A stretch of DNA of 64,000 nt from Globodera rostochiensis. Its lineage: Eukaryota > Nematoda > Chromadorea > Rhabditida > Heteroderidae. The stretch spans positions 5,411,758 through 5,475,757 of the forward strand of contig JAEVLN010000003.1 of NCBI GenBank assembly GCA_018350325.1, read 5' to 3'. The notes under the pieces were generated by a model. That model was not told where the DNA came from, made no database searches, and worked only from the letters and a program-made list of their open reading frames with translations. Made by a program: the position numbers and the translations under genes. Within the stretch, counting starts at the first letter, position 1. Every line of letters begins with the position of its first letter. Shown in pieces: positions 55,535-64,000 of this stretch.

Positions 55535-55812
55535 TCAGAATTTGTATTCAAAGTTCGGTCCAAAGTTTGCTTCAATTTTGGCGGTGAAGAACCGCCGTTC
55601 GGCGAGCACAGAGCGCTGCGCTGAAAAGAAAAAGTTACATTAAACATTAAAAATTTTATGAACTCTTTTCATAAACATTTTAATCAAATCACTTTAACAG
55701 AATAATTATTACCCGAAAACTCTCCATTATGTTGGACAAACAATCGATTGGGCTCAGAGAGCGCGAGGTCCTTGTGACATGCCGCTGAATCCCATCGATT
55801 TTGAAGGGTTAG
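55535..55812 (-). pseudogene. SPRY N- and C-terminal pieces joined, middle lost
   Basis: 55812-55713 (minus) encodes [20 protein letters not shown] then [12 protein letters not shown], the start of a SPRY domain. 55620-55535 encodes TAKIEANFGPNFEYKF plus stop, its end. The middle, about 90 residues in SPRYSEC proteins, is missing. The pieces follow the BTB gene on the same strand by 18 bp, but no in-frame splice was found. Confidence 0.65.
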
Positions 55813-55829
55813 CCCTAAGAAAATATAAT

Positions 55830-57154
55830 TTATTTCCAAAGGTACAGCTTGGGCAGGCCGGTGTCCGGATGAGAATGGTACACATAAACGCTCATCATCT
55901 GGTTAAGTGTCAACACTCCGGACGAAACTGTCAAAAGCAAAATTCAACCGGATTTTTGAGTCGGAATTATAAAAATAGATTAGGTATATTTGGCATTTTA
56001 AAATTCAAAATTGTCAAATCCAAATGGGTGGTACCAATCTTCTCAGTAAAATCCTTCTGAGGGATGAGCGGAAAACGAATTTTGAAAAGTGCCGGGCCGA
56101 GCATTTCACGTCTATTTGCCGCCGAAGGCTCTTTCCCATTTTTACGGCATTTTTCGTCTGCCCAGCGAAGTGCCTAATTTTGAAGAAAAAAAAAGTTAAA
56201 ATCTTATTTGATTTAATTATATTTTATAGATTACGGCATTCCAAATTGCAATTTCATCGCTGATCATCAACTCGTCACGCTCCAGAATCTCACACAATGA
56301 TTGCTGATCAATTTGCAAAAACTCTTCCGAGAGGATCAAAGCCCGCGCATTCATATCGATGTGCTCCAAACACCGGCGAGCAAAGTCCCGAAATTTAATT
56401 AAAATATTTTTTTTAATATTTACATATTTTACAGTTAATTCATAAAATATGGTTGTTTAAAAAGACATAAAATTTATTTTGGATTAAAAATCAATTATAA
56501 TTTGTCCCACCCCCACCTCTTCTCCGAGAAAGCGAGTCTGGGCAAACGCGAAAAAAATATTGCTCAGCTCCGGTATGGGAAAGTCCAAACACAAATCCAC
56601 AAGTTCAGGAAGGTCATATTTTTTAGCTTAAATTTAAGATTTAAAAACCGAAAATATTAAAATCCATAAAATTTTATGACCGGCATAAAGCACAGCGATT
56701 GCATTGTCGCCGTTCAGTCCACTCAAATCGTCCACATAAATAAAGCTGAGCATCGCCTTGAACGCCCCCACCTCCACGTCCGGCACCTCCACGGGCTTAA
56801 CCCCTTTCGAAGGATCTAAAAATTTGTTATCAAAAATTTTAATTATTTTTTCAGCCTCACGACTAAAATTTTTTGATCTCAGCTTACCGACATTTCGGGC
56901 ATCAAAAGGGAACATTGTCTCAAAAACGTCGGAGGCCCCCATCAGAATTGCTTTATGTGCTGGCAGAAGCTTAACAAAATAAAAATTTAAATTATTAATA
57001 AAATTAAAATATCATTAACTAAAGTAAATGTTTCATATTTTTCAGAACTTGCCTCCTTTTTGTCTCCTCCGCCCACCAAAAATTGAACGTCCGCCCCATT
57101 GCCCGTGTCCAGCAAACGCTTAATACGGCCGACCAAAGAATTTGGTTTTGGCAT
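55830..57154 (-). CDS. BTB/BACK-domain protein, copy 1
   Basis: Seven minus-strand exons, 57154-57049, 56959-56888, 56815-56681, 56626-56517, 56387-56235, 56173-56035 and 55927-55830, close in frame to 270 residues. It starts [20 protein letters not shown]. The BTB/POZ fold covers about residues 15-125 ([62 protein letters not shown]). A BACK-type region follows ([52 protein letters not shown]). BTB-BACK proteins are substrate adaptors for cullin-3 E3 ligases; related cyst-nematode proteins often carry a further C-terminal domain that is absent here. The intron before exon 5 ends in GG, not AG; copy 2 shares this. Exon 2 may instead start at CTTCTGCCA, encoding LLPAHK. Confidence 0.72.
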
Positions 57155-58454
57155 TTCAAAAAATCGTCTTTAAAGCGTCTCGAATCAATAACAAATAGAA
57201 ATTAATATTTTGCCCGCAGAAATGCAATAAAAACCGAAAATTCACCTCTAAAAAACGATTTTAAATTCCAAAAGTCCTAAAGATTTACGTATCGTAAGTA
57301 GAGTATTCGGAGGGCAGGCATTTTGTGTCATCTAATTACAGATGAAGATTTAAAATTATTCGCTTTTGGCATATATTTTTTAACGATGGATTGATTTCTT
57401 TTTTACTTTATTCACAAAAGTAAACTAGAGCACGGAATTTTGATAAATCAGGCAAAATAAATTTAAACCGGTTCAAAAACCGCTTTAAATTTTCAATTTT
57501 ATTTTCTATCGACAAATTCGTAATTTTTAAATACTATATAAGTGATTTAGCCCATTTTTTAATCAATGGACAACTGAGTCTCCAGTCAAAAAGACACTTC
57601 AGTCCCGGGCTCATAACTTGCTTCAAAGTGGTTTCCGCCAAAAAATTCTTTCAGATTGGTGCGTTAGGCTTAGAGAGGAGTCGATTGATATAAATTTGTG
57701 GGATTTGGTGAGGTACAAGTATTCTTCAATTTTTCCAAAATTTATGCCGTGCTCATTCTCATCTTAACACTAGTAAAATAAAAATTTCCCGGGAACGGGA
57801 AGTTAACCGGAACTGAATTTGAATTTTGAATCCCAAATTTCAAAATTCAACACAAAGAATTTTTTATTTTATTTGGTATGCAATTTGCGATAAATTTCTG
57901 ATATAAAGTGAAATTTAGAATTAACTATGGCACTTTTTTGAAGCTTTTTAGGAATGGGATAGGTATGGCGATTTTTGTAAAAGGTATAAATAATTCAATT
58001 TTTTTTTTATTAGAAAACAGTCGCTTCAAAAAATCATTCATAAATATTTTGTATGAAAAAATTTTGGGCAAAAAGGACGGGAATTTCAAATTTAAACGGG
58101 ACTGAAATCCGTAGCCACGAGTTTAGAAAAAGTTCGAGTCAGAAAACCCTTCGAGTTTAGAGTTGAAAAAATAATGAATCGGATTGACCGTTTGAGAATA
58201 TTTTGATAATTTTAAAACGAGGAAGAAATGTTTGAATTCTCATTGGATAATAAAAAATGTATCCTTTATTCACGACGCCCTACATATCTCTGATACAAAT
58301 CAATTGGATAAATGTTTTTATTCCATAAAATTCCGTTCGTCCTCCTGCTCCCTCACAAAGTCAGTCCCAAAATGGAGCCAAAACATCATGCAAAGAAGGG
58401 ACTGTGTTAATAATCGAATCAGTGGAGAAGGAAATTATTTTTTCTCATTTGCCC
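57155..58454. other. Intergenic, no gene seen
   Basis: Positions about 57420-57610 match about 33340-33500 in inverted orientation. Positions about 57920-58100 are AT-rich. The region from about 58180 is the 3' flank of the F-box gene on the minus strand and resembles the flanks of the other copies ('cattggataataaaaaatg', 'cctttattcacg'). Confidence 0.4.
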
Positions 58455-59802
58455 TTACCCGTCGTCAATGTCCTTGTCTCCGAAGTTATCGTCAATGTCC
58501 CCGTCTTTGAAGTCAATGTGGATGCTATTCCCCTGACAATAATTAGCCTCCTCTTCCCACTTGGCCCATTTCACTTCGTCACGCTCAATCGGACAGCGAA
58601 CCAACAGCCACGCGTCTTCCCCAACGTGCCGAAACACCAATCGTTCCCCCGTCAAATTGTTCTTTAGTTCGAATGGCACAATGTCATCAGAAGAACAATG
58701 CCGAAGAGTGAGAATGAAATTGACCGGAACGGTCGAATTGGCAAATTCCTTAAACGGAATAAAGAAATTTAAAACAAAAAGTCCAAGAAAACAAATTTTA
58801 AAACTCACCATTTTCAGTGCCTCCATTCTTTCCGAATCAAAAAAACAATCCAACACATTCGGACGTCCATCCTCGCGGGGCGTGTACAACCATTTGGCCA
58901 AAGCTTGGCCAGAAGAAGCGCCGGCTCTGTCATCGGCCGGGAACTCGGGAAAAGCATAATCAGATTCGATCACTCGGAGTTTTGGGCAATCGCGGAGAAC
59001 GGTCGGAGAGAATTGGCGCAAATGGCGGTCGAGTTGATAATAATACAAAGATAAGTTGTAAATGTTGTCTTTGAACAAAGGCCAAATCTTTTTCAAAATG
59101 ATTTCCCAGCTGCGGTTTTGGCCGTCGCGTGTTCCAATGGAAAGATCGGTCCCGTAGGAGTCGAAAAGCGGACGGAGGAGTTCGAGAAATTCGATGACAT
59201 TTTGGTCCATGTAACTAAAAATTATGTTGAAATTTAACAAAAAAATCTTTGTGAAAAAATTCTGAACGGTTTCAAACAATTTAAGACCTTATCGTAATGC
59301 GTTCAAATCCGATCACTTTTTGTCTGGAAGCGGCTCTTGTGGAATTGGCAAACGACGTACAACTTCATCGTCAACGAGTATGACAATTTCAGCGCAATTT
59401 CCTTCAACTGCGCGACGAATGTCCAAATCGCCCAACTCCCATTCCTTTGATTCGAAATGCGCGTCCACCAAAAAGTCAAATCGATCGCTGATCAACGCAA
59501 CTTTCAGTCCGAGCACAAAAGGGCCACAGAATTCGAAGACTTCGAACAAAAGGTCGGCGCAAACGATACTGAAAATAATGAGTGCCCGAAAAGAAACAAT
59601 TTCCCGTTTTGTTAAAATCCCGAGTTTGAGCACCAATTTTTTAAATTTTACAAATAATTTTTTTTTAAATTTTCCGTCGGGACCCCCATTCTTTAGGATT
59701 AACGAAAATTCATCCATTTATGGCATTAGTTTTGCTTATTCCCTTCAAAAAAACTCACATTGCTTTCAATTGCTTCTCCGCTTCCTTTGGATTGTCCGAC
59801 AT
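58455..59802 (-). pseudogene. F-box copy with a 2-nt insertion in exon 2
   Basis: Exons 59802-59759 (MSDNPKEAEKQLKA), 59568-59288, 59214-58809 and 58748-58455 have the family structure and good GT-AG borders. Exon 2 is 281 nt rather than 279: 'gacaaaaagtgatcgg' replaces 'gacaaagtgatcgg', adding two A's, so the frame stops as LPDKK. The change is in a homopolymer and could be a sequencing error; corrected, the protein would be about 340 residues. Exon 4 has a duplicated end ([15 protein letters not shown]). The F-box ([13 protein letters not shown]) and C-terminal motifs ([13 protein letters not shown]) are intact. Confidence 0.75.
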
Positions 59803-60180
59803 TTATTTTTTTGTTTTTGCAAATGAAAATAATTTTAATGATTCAAATGAGCTAAAAACTGAATAGTAATGGAATTTTAATATGTACATAGAAAAATTAG
59901 AAAATCGAATTATCATTTAGTTTTTGCCCTAAAATCGGTAACACCCTTTCTCGTAAATAAATAATGGGACAAATGGCAACCGAAGTGAGGCGAATGAAAA
60001 GTCTATTCGAATGATTGTGAGCAAATGTGGGGGCAGGAAAGGGAGTAAAAAATTTGAATTTATGGGCGATTAGGGTAGACACAAAGGTCGATAACAGTTA
60101 ATCTCTCGCCTGATGAGACAGAGAAGAGAAATTTTGGCGCATTTATGCAATCAATAAAAGACGCAAATAATGTCGAAGGG
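59803..60180 (-). promoter_or_regulatory. F-box family 5' flank, copy at 59.8 kb
   Basis: Shares 'cgcctgatgagacagagaag', 'caatcaataaaagacgcaaa' and 'gaagtgaggcgaa' with the region upstream of F-box gene 1, in the same orientation relative to the gene. Inferred promoter and leader. Confidence 0.5.
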
Positions 60181-60329
60181 AACAGTTCCGGACCGGGACG
60201 ATTGAGTGTGACCGATTCCCCGGCCGGGGATCCCCGTTCCCCGGCGGCGGCGGCGAACCCTACTTTTAAGTAGAGTAGGCCGGGACCGGGATTTTTGCGA
60301 AAAACCGGGATCGGGATTGAGCGGTTGGG

Positions 60330-61522
60330 ATCGTTTCGGCGCGACCAGTTCGGCGCGATCAGTTCGGCGCCGTTTTTTCGGCGCCGTACCGTTTCGGCGC
60401 CGCTCGTTTCGGCGCGACCAGTTCGGCGCCCATAAAAAAAATATTAGTTCGGCGCCGACAAATATTAATATTGAAAATCGATTTTAATCAAAATTATGAA
60501 TTCTATTTCCTAATATTTTAGCATGCACCATGAAAACTTAAAGCCAAAGACTTAAAGCTTCTCTTTTAAACATCCGTATAAACTTCTTGTCAAAATACAA
60601 CAACAATAAATATCAAATATTAAACAACAATGATCGATTACGCGTCCATAACGCAGTTTTGCGCAATACCCCTGAGAAATTCCGTGCCCAGTGTTTTCGA
60701 CAGTGGTTGGTTTCGACAGTGAGTGATTTCGACAGTGAATTCCAAATAAATGTTTTGAACTTGTTAGACATTTCGAATTTTCAACTTCTAAATACTTTTT
60801 AGACCTGTACCTTATCCGTTTTGCTAAAAAAATGCAGTTTAGGCTTGCCTCGAAAATTACAGACTTTTTGAATTGTTCGAATTTTTTACTTTTTCAGGTA
60901 TTTTACATCAGTACGTGGGTCGAAATGCGCTAAAAATAAGGATTTTAAACTTTTTGGAATTTACAGAATTTTTGACAGTGGCACTGTCGAAGTCCACTGT
61001 CGAAATCACTTACTGTCGAAACCAACCACTGTCGAAAACACATAGCACCAGAAATTCAATAATGTTTTGGGGATCAAAATTTGCAAGAATATTCAAAATC
61101 CTTCGGTCGGTTTTGCAAAACTTGGGTTTTTTTCAACATTGCATCCTCTCCCTGTGCGTAGTAAATTTGTCGAATGTGTAGAGGAAGCCATCAAGCCTCA
61201 ACTTTTCCTTATTACGCTTAGATGCAATTTCGTTCATTCTAAAATGCATTTAACATAGGGTGAGAAAACAAAACTGGCGCAAAATGCAATAACAAACGTT
61301 TTTTGGGAATGAACAAAAACAAAACGTTTGTAGAATATTAGAAGTTCGCGTAGATTCTACAGTATTTTCGCGCTAATTCAAATTAATGTTTGTCGGCGCC
61401 GAACTAATATTTTTTGTATGGGCGCCGAACTGGTCGCGCCGAAACGAGCGGCGCCGAAACGGTACGGCGCCAAAACGGTACGGCGCCGAAAAAACGGCGC
61501 CAAACTGATCGCGCCGAAACGA
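60330..61522. mobile_element. 1.2-kb element with long inverted repeats of GGCGCCGAAA units
   Basis: The left arm (60330-60475) and right arm (61378-61522) are inverted copies of about 145 bp. Each is made of repeats such as 'tcggcgccgtaccgtttcgg' and 'tcgtttcggcgcgaccagtt' and begins TCGTTTCGGCGCGA. Between them is a nested MITE (60690-61042). No transposase and no clear target duplication. The right end abuts a BTB exon fragment. Confidence 0.65.
60690..61042. mobile_element. CGACAGT-family MITE nested in the larger element
   Basis: The left end 'gtgttttcgacagtggttgg' followed by 'tttcgacagtgagtgatttc' is matched by an inverted right end. The interior 'gaattccaaataaatgtttt' is shared with 41.5 kb. 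Confidence 0.7.
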
Positions 61523-61532
61523 GCGGATCCGA

Positions 61533-61620
61533 GCACAGCGATTGCATTGTCCCCGTTCAGTCCGCTCAAATCGTCCACATAAATGAAGCTGAGCATGGCC
61601 TTGAACACGCCCACCTCCAC
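61533..61620 (-). pseudogene. Third BTB exon fragment
   Basis: Encodes [20 protein letters not shown] then [10 protein letters not shown], part of BTB exon 3, and is fused to the last exon of copy 2 at 'aagct|gtggaggtg'. It joins neither neighbour as a gene. Confidence 0.75.
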
Positions 61621-62899
61621 AGCTTAGGCAGGCCGGTGTCCGGATGAGAATGGTACACATAAACGCTCATCATCTGGTTAAGTGTCAACACTCCGGACGA
61701 AACTGTCAAAAGCAAAATTCAACCGGATTTTTGAGTCGGAATTATAAAAATAGATTAGGTATATTTGGCATTTTAAAATTCAAAATTGTCAAATCCAAAT
61801 GGGTGGTACCAATATTCTCAGTAAAATCCTTCTGAGGGATGAGCGGAAAACGAATTTTGAAAAGTGCCGGGCCGAGCATTTCACGTCTATTTGCCGCCGA
61901 AGGCTCTTTTCCATTTTTACGGCATTTTTTGTCCGCCCAGCGAAGTGCCTAATTATTTAAAAAGGAAATATAAACACTAAATTAAAATCATTTTAATTTT
62001 GTTTTATTATTTTTTATAAATTTACGGCATTCCAAATTGCAATTTCTTCGCTGATCATCAACTCGTCACGCTCCAGAATCTCACACAATGATTGCTGATC
62101 AATTTGCAAAAACTCTTCCGAGAGGATCAAAGCCCGCGCATTCATATCGATGTGCTCCAAACACCGGCGAGCAAAGTCCCGAAATTTAATTAAAATATTT
62201 TTTTTAATATTTACATATTTTACAGTTAATTCATAAAATATGGTTGTTTAAAAAGACAATAAAATTTATTTTGGATTAAAAATCAATTATAATTTGTCCC
62301 ACCCCCACCTCTTCTCCGAGAAAGCGAGTCTGGGCAAACGCGAAAAAAATACGGTATGGGAAAGTCCAAACACAAATCCACAAGTTCAGGAAGGTCATAT
62401 TTTTTAGCTTAAATTTAAGATTTAAAAACCGAAAATATTAAAATCCATAAAATTTTATGACCGGCATAAAGCACAGCGATTGCATTGTCCCCGTTCAGTC
62501 CGCTCAAATCGCCCACATAAATGAAGCTGAGCATGGCCTTGAACACGCCCACCTCCACGGGTTTAATCTCTTCCGAAGAATCTAAAAAATTTGTTATCAA
62601 AAAATTTTAATTATTTTCAGCTCACCGGCATTTCGTGCATCAAAAGGGAACATTGTCTCAAAAACGTCGGAGGCCCCCATCAGAATCGCTTTATGTGCTG
62701 GCAGAAGCTTAACAAAATAAAAATTTAAATATAATTAATAAAAGTAATTAAAATATCATTAATTAAAGTAAATGTTTCACTATTTTTCAGAACTTGCCTC
62801 CTTTTTGTCTCCTCGCCCCACCAAAAATTGAACGTCCGCCCCATTGCCCGTGTCCAGCAAACGCTTAATACGGCCGACCGAAGAATTTGGTTTTGGCAT
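61621..62899 (-). pseudogene. BTB/BACK copy 2, frameshifted
   Basis: The exons correspond one-to-one with copy 1: exon 1 62899-62794, exon 2 62697-62626, exon 3 62581-62462 (five codons shorter, lacking VPDVE), exon 4 from 62407, then the BACK exons to 61621. In exon 4 the sequence 'ttgctcagctc' of copy 1 is missing (near 62352), an 11-nt deletion that shifts the frame. The end of the last exon is replaced by the exon 3 fragment. Intron sequences are nearly identical to copy 1, so the duplication is recent. Confidence 0.8.
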
Positions 62900-63325
62900 T
62901 TCAAAAAATTGTCTTTTTAAAAGCGTCGGAAAAAACAACAAATAGAAATTAATATTTTGCCCGCAAAAATGCAATAAAAACCGAAAATGCACCTCTAAAG
63001 AACGATTTAAATTCCAAAAGAAAGTCCTAAAGATTTAATTTTTCTTGACTAAAGACGAATAAAATGGACAATCCAATTCGGTTTCTTTTTGAGGAGATAA
63101 TTTGATTGAAACTTAATTGGACTAAAAATATGCAAATGCATATAAAATTAAATTATGTATTTCTGAAAAATTTAATTCACAATATTAAACAGTTAAATCA
63201 GAGCAAGGCGCTTTCAGGAAAAAAATAGTTTAAAAACTATAAATCCCATCCCTACTCATAATGAATGAATAAATGAATGAATTCGATTAAATCAGTAAAA
63301 AGTACGTATCGTAAGGGTAAAAGGA

Positions 63326-64000
63326 CGACTCGTTCCCGGCCAACTCGTTCACCCCCAACTCGTTCACCACCCCCGACTCGTTCACTTTTACCCAACTCGT
63401 TCACTTTTACCCAACTCGTTCACTTTTACCCAACTCGTTCTCTCTTACCCAACTCGTTCACTTTTACCCAACTCGTTCACTTTTAACCAACTCGTTCACT
63501 TTTACCCAACTCGTTCTCTTTTACCCAACTCGTTCACTTTTACCCAACTCGTTCACTTTTACCCAACTCGTTCTCTCTTACCCAACTCGTTCACTTTTAC
63601 CCAACTCGTTCACTTTTAACCAACTCGTTCACTTTTACCCAACTCGTTCTCTCTTACCCAACTCGTTCACTTTTACCCAACTCGTTCACTTTTAACCAAC
63701 TCGTTCACTTTTACCCAACTCGTTCTCTTTTACCCAACTCGTTCACTTTTACCCAACTCGTTCACTTTTACCCAACTCGTTCTCTCTTACCCAACTCGTT
63801 CACTTTTACCCAACTCGTTCACTTTTAACCAACTCGTTCACTTTTACCCAACTCGTTCTCTTTTACCCAACTCGTTCACTTTTACCCAACTCGTTCACTT
63901 TTACCCAACTCGTTCACTTTTACCCAACTCGTTCACTTTTAACCAACTCGTTCTCTTTTACCCAACTCGTTCACTTTTGCCCAACTCGTTCCCTTTACCC
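63326..64000. repeat. 19-bp satellite with higher-order structure
   Basis: About 35 copies of 'cacttttacccaactcgtt' run to the window edge. Variants 'ctctcttaccc', 'ctcttttaccc' and 'cacttttaacc' recur in a set order, giving a higher-order unit of about seven monomers (about 133 bp). A degenerate relative is at 540-625. Confidence 0.93.

Noticed and set aside
13326..64000. CRISPR array (19-bp, 48-bp or 132-bp repeats)
   Set aside because: The repeats are contiguous satellites without unique spacers, in a eukaryotic genome.

Overview
The window looks like nuclear DNA from a plant-parasitic cyst nematode (Globodera/Heterodera type). It is AT-rich, introns are mostly 40-90 bp, and a 5S rRNA gene lies in the same orientation as a nematode SL1 spliced-leader RNA gene. 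It also carries gene families known to be expanded in cyst nematodes: F-box proteins starting MSDNPKK, BTB/BACK proteins and SPRY (SPRYSEC/RBP-like) proteins. The genus call is inference from these families.

Layout. 1-6.5 kb: the 5S-SL1 unit (minus) and an intact four-exon F-box gene (2675-4141, minus), flanked by an inverted copy of its own 3' end. 6.5-12.4 kb: F-box fragments, exons of a Cys-rich gene, and an intact F-box gene (11004-12345). 12.4-19.1 kb: mostly tandem repeats (132-bp, about 48-bp and about 108-bp units) and a degenerate copy of the 5S unit. 19.4-23.0 kb: a small secreted peptide (minus) divergent from a 15-exon gene whose exons join in frame into a 706-residue secreted protein I do not recognise. 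24.6-26.5 kb: a decayed Helitron with a 3' hairpin and CTAG end. 27.2-33 kb: two F-box genes, a GTPase scrap and hAT remnants. 33-43 kb: a probable Mutator-like transposase end, a 911-bp hAT-like element with tandem-repeat termini, a SPRY gene, and F-box pseudogenes. 43.4-47.4 kb: a secreted protein of 651 residues built from two homologous modules, with a TATA box. 49-55 kb: small genes, an F-box pseudogene cut off by a 2.3-kb satellite, then SPRY scraps. 55.5-63 kb: two tandem BTB/BACK copies (one coding, one frameshifted), an F-box gene with a 2-nt insertion, and a long-inverted-repeat element. 63.3-64 kb: a 19-bp satellite that runs off the window.

How it fits together. This is a birth-and-death region. 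F-box, BTB and SPRY genes are duplicated, inverted, truncated and separated by hAT MITEs, several with intact 8-bp target duplications, sitting in introns. F-box and BTB proteins both act as substrate adaptors of cullin E3 ubiquitin ligases, and SPRY domains bind proteins. The two large secreted genes are the most novel coding content. All exon joins were done by eye from splice signals and frame closure; no searches were run.
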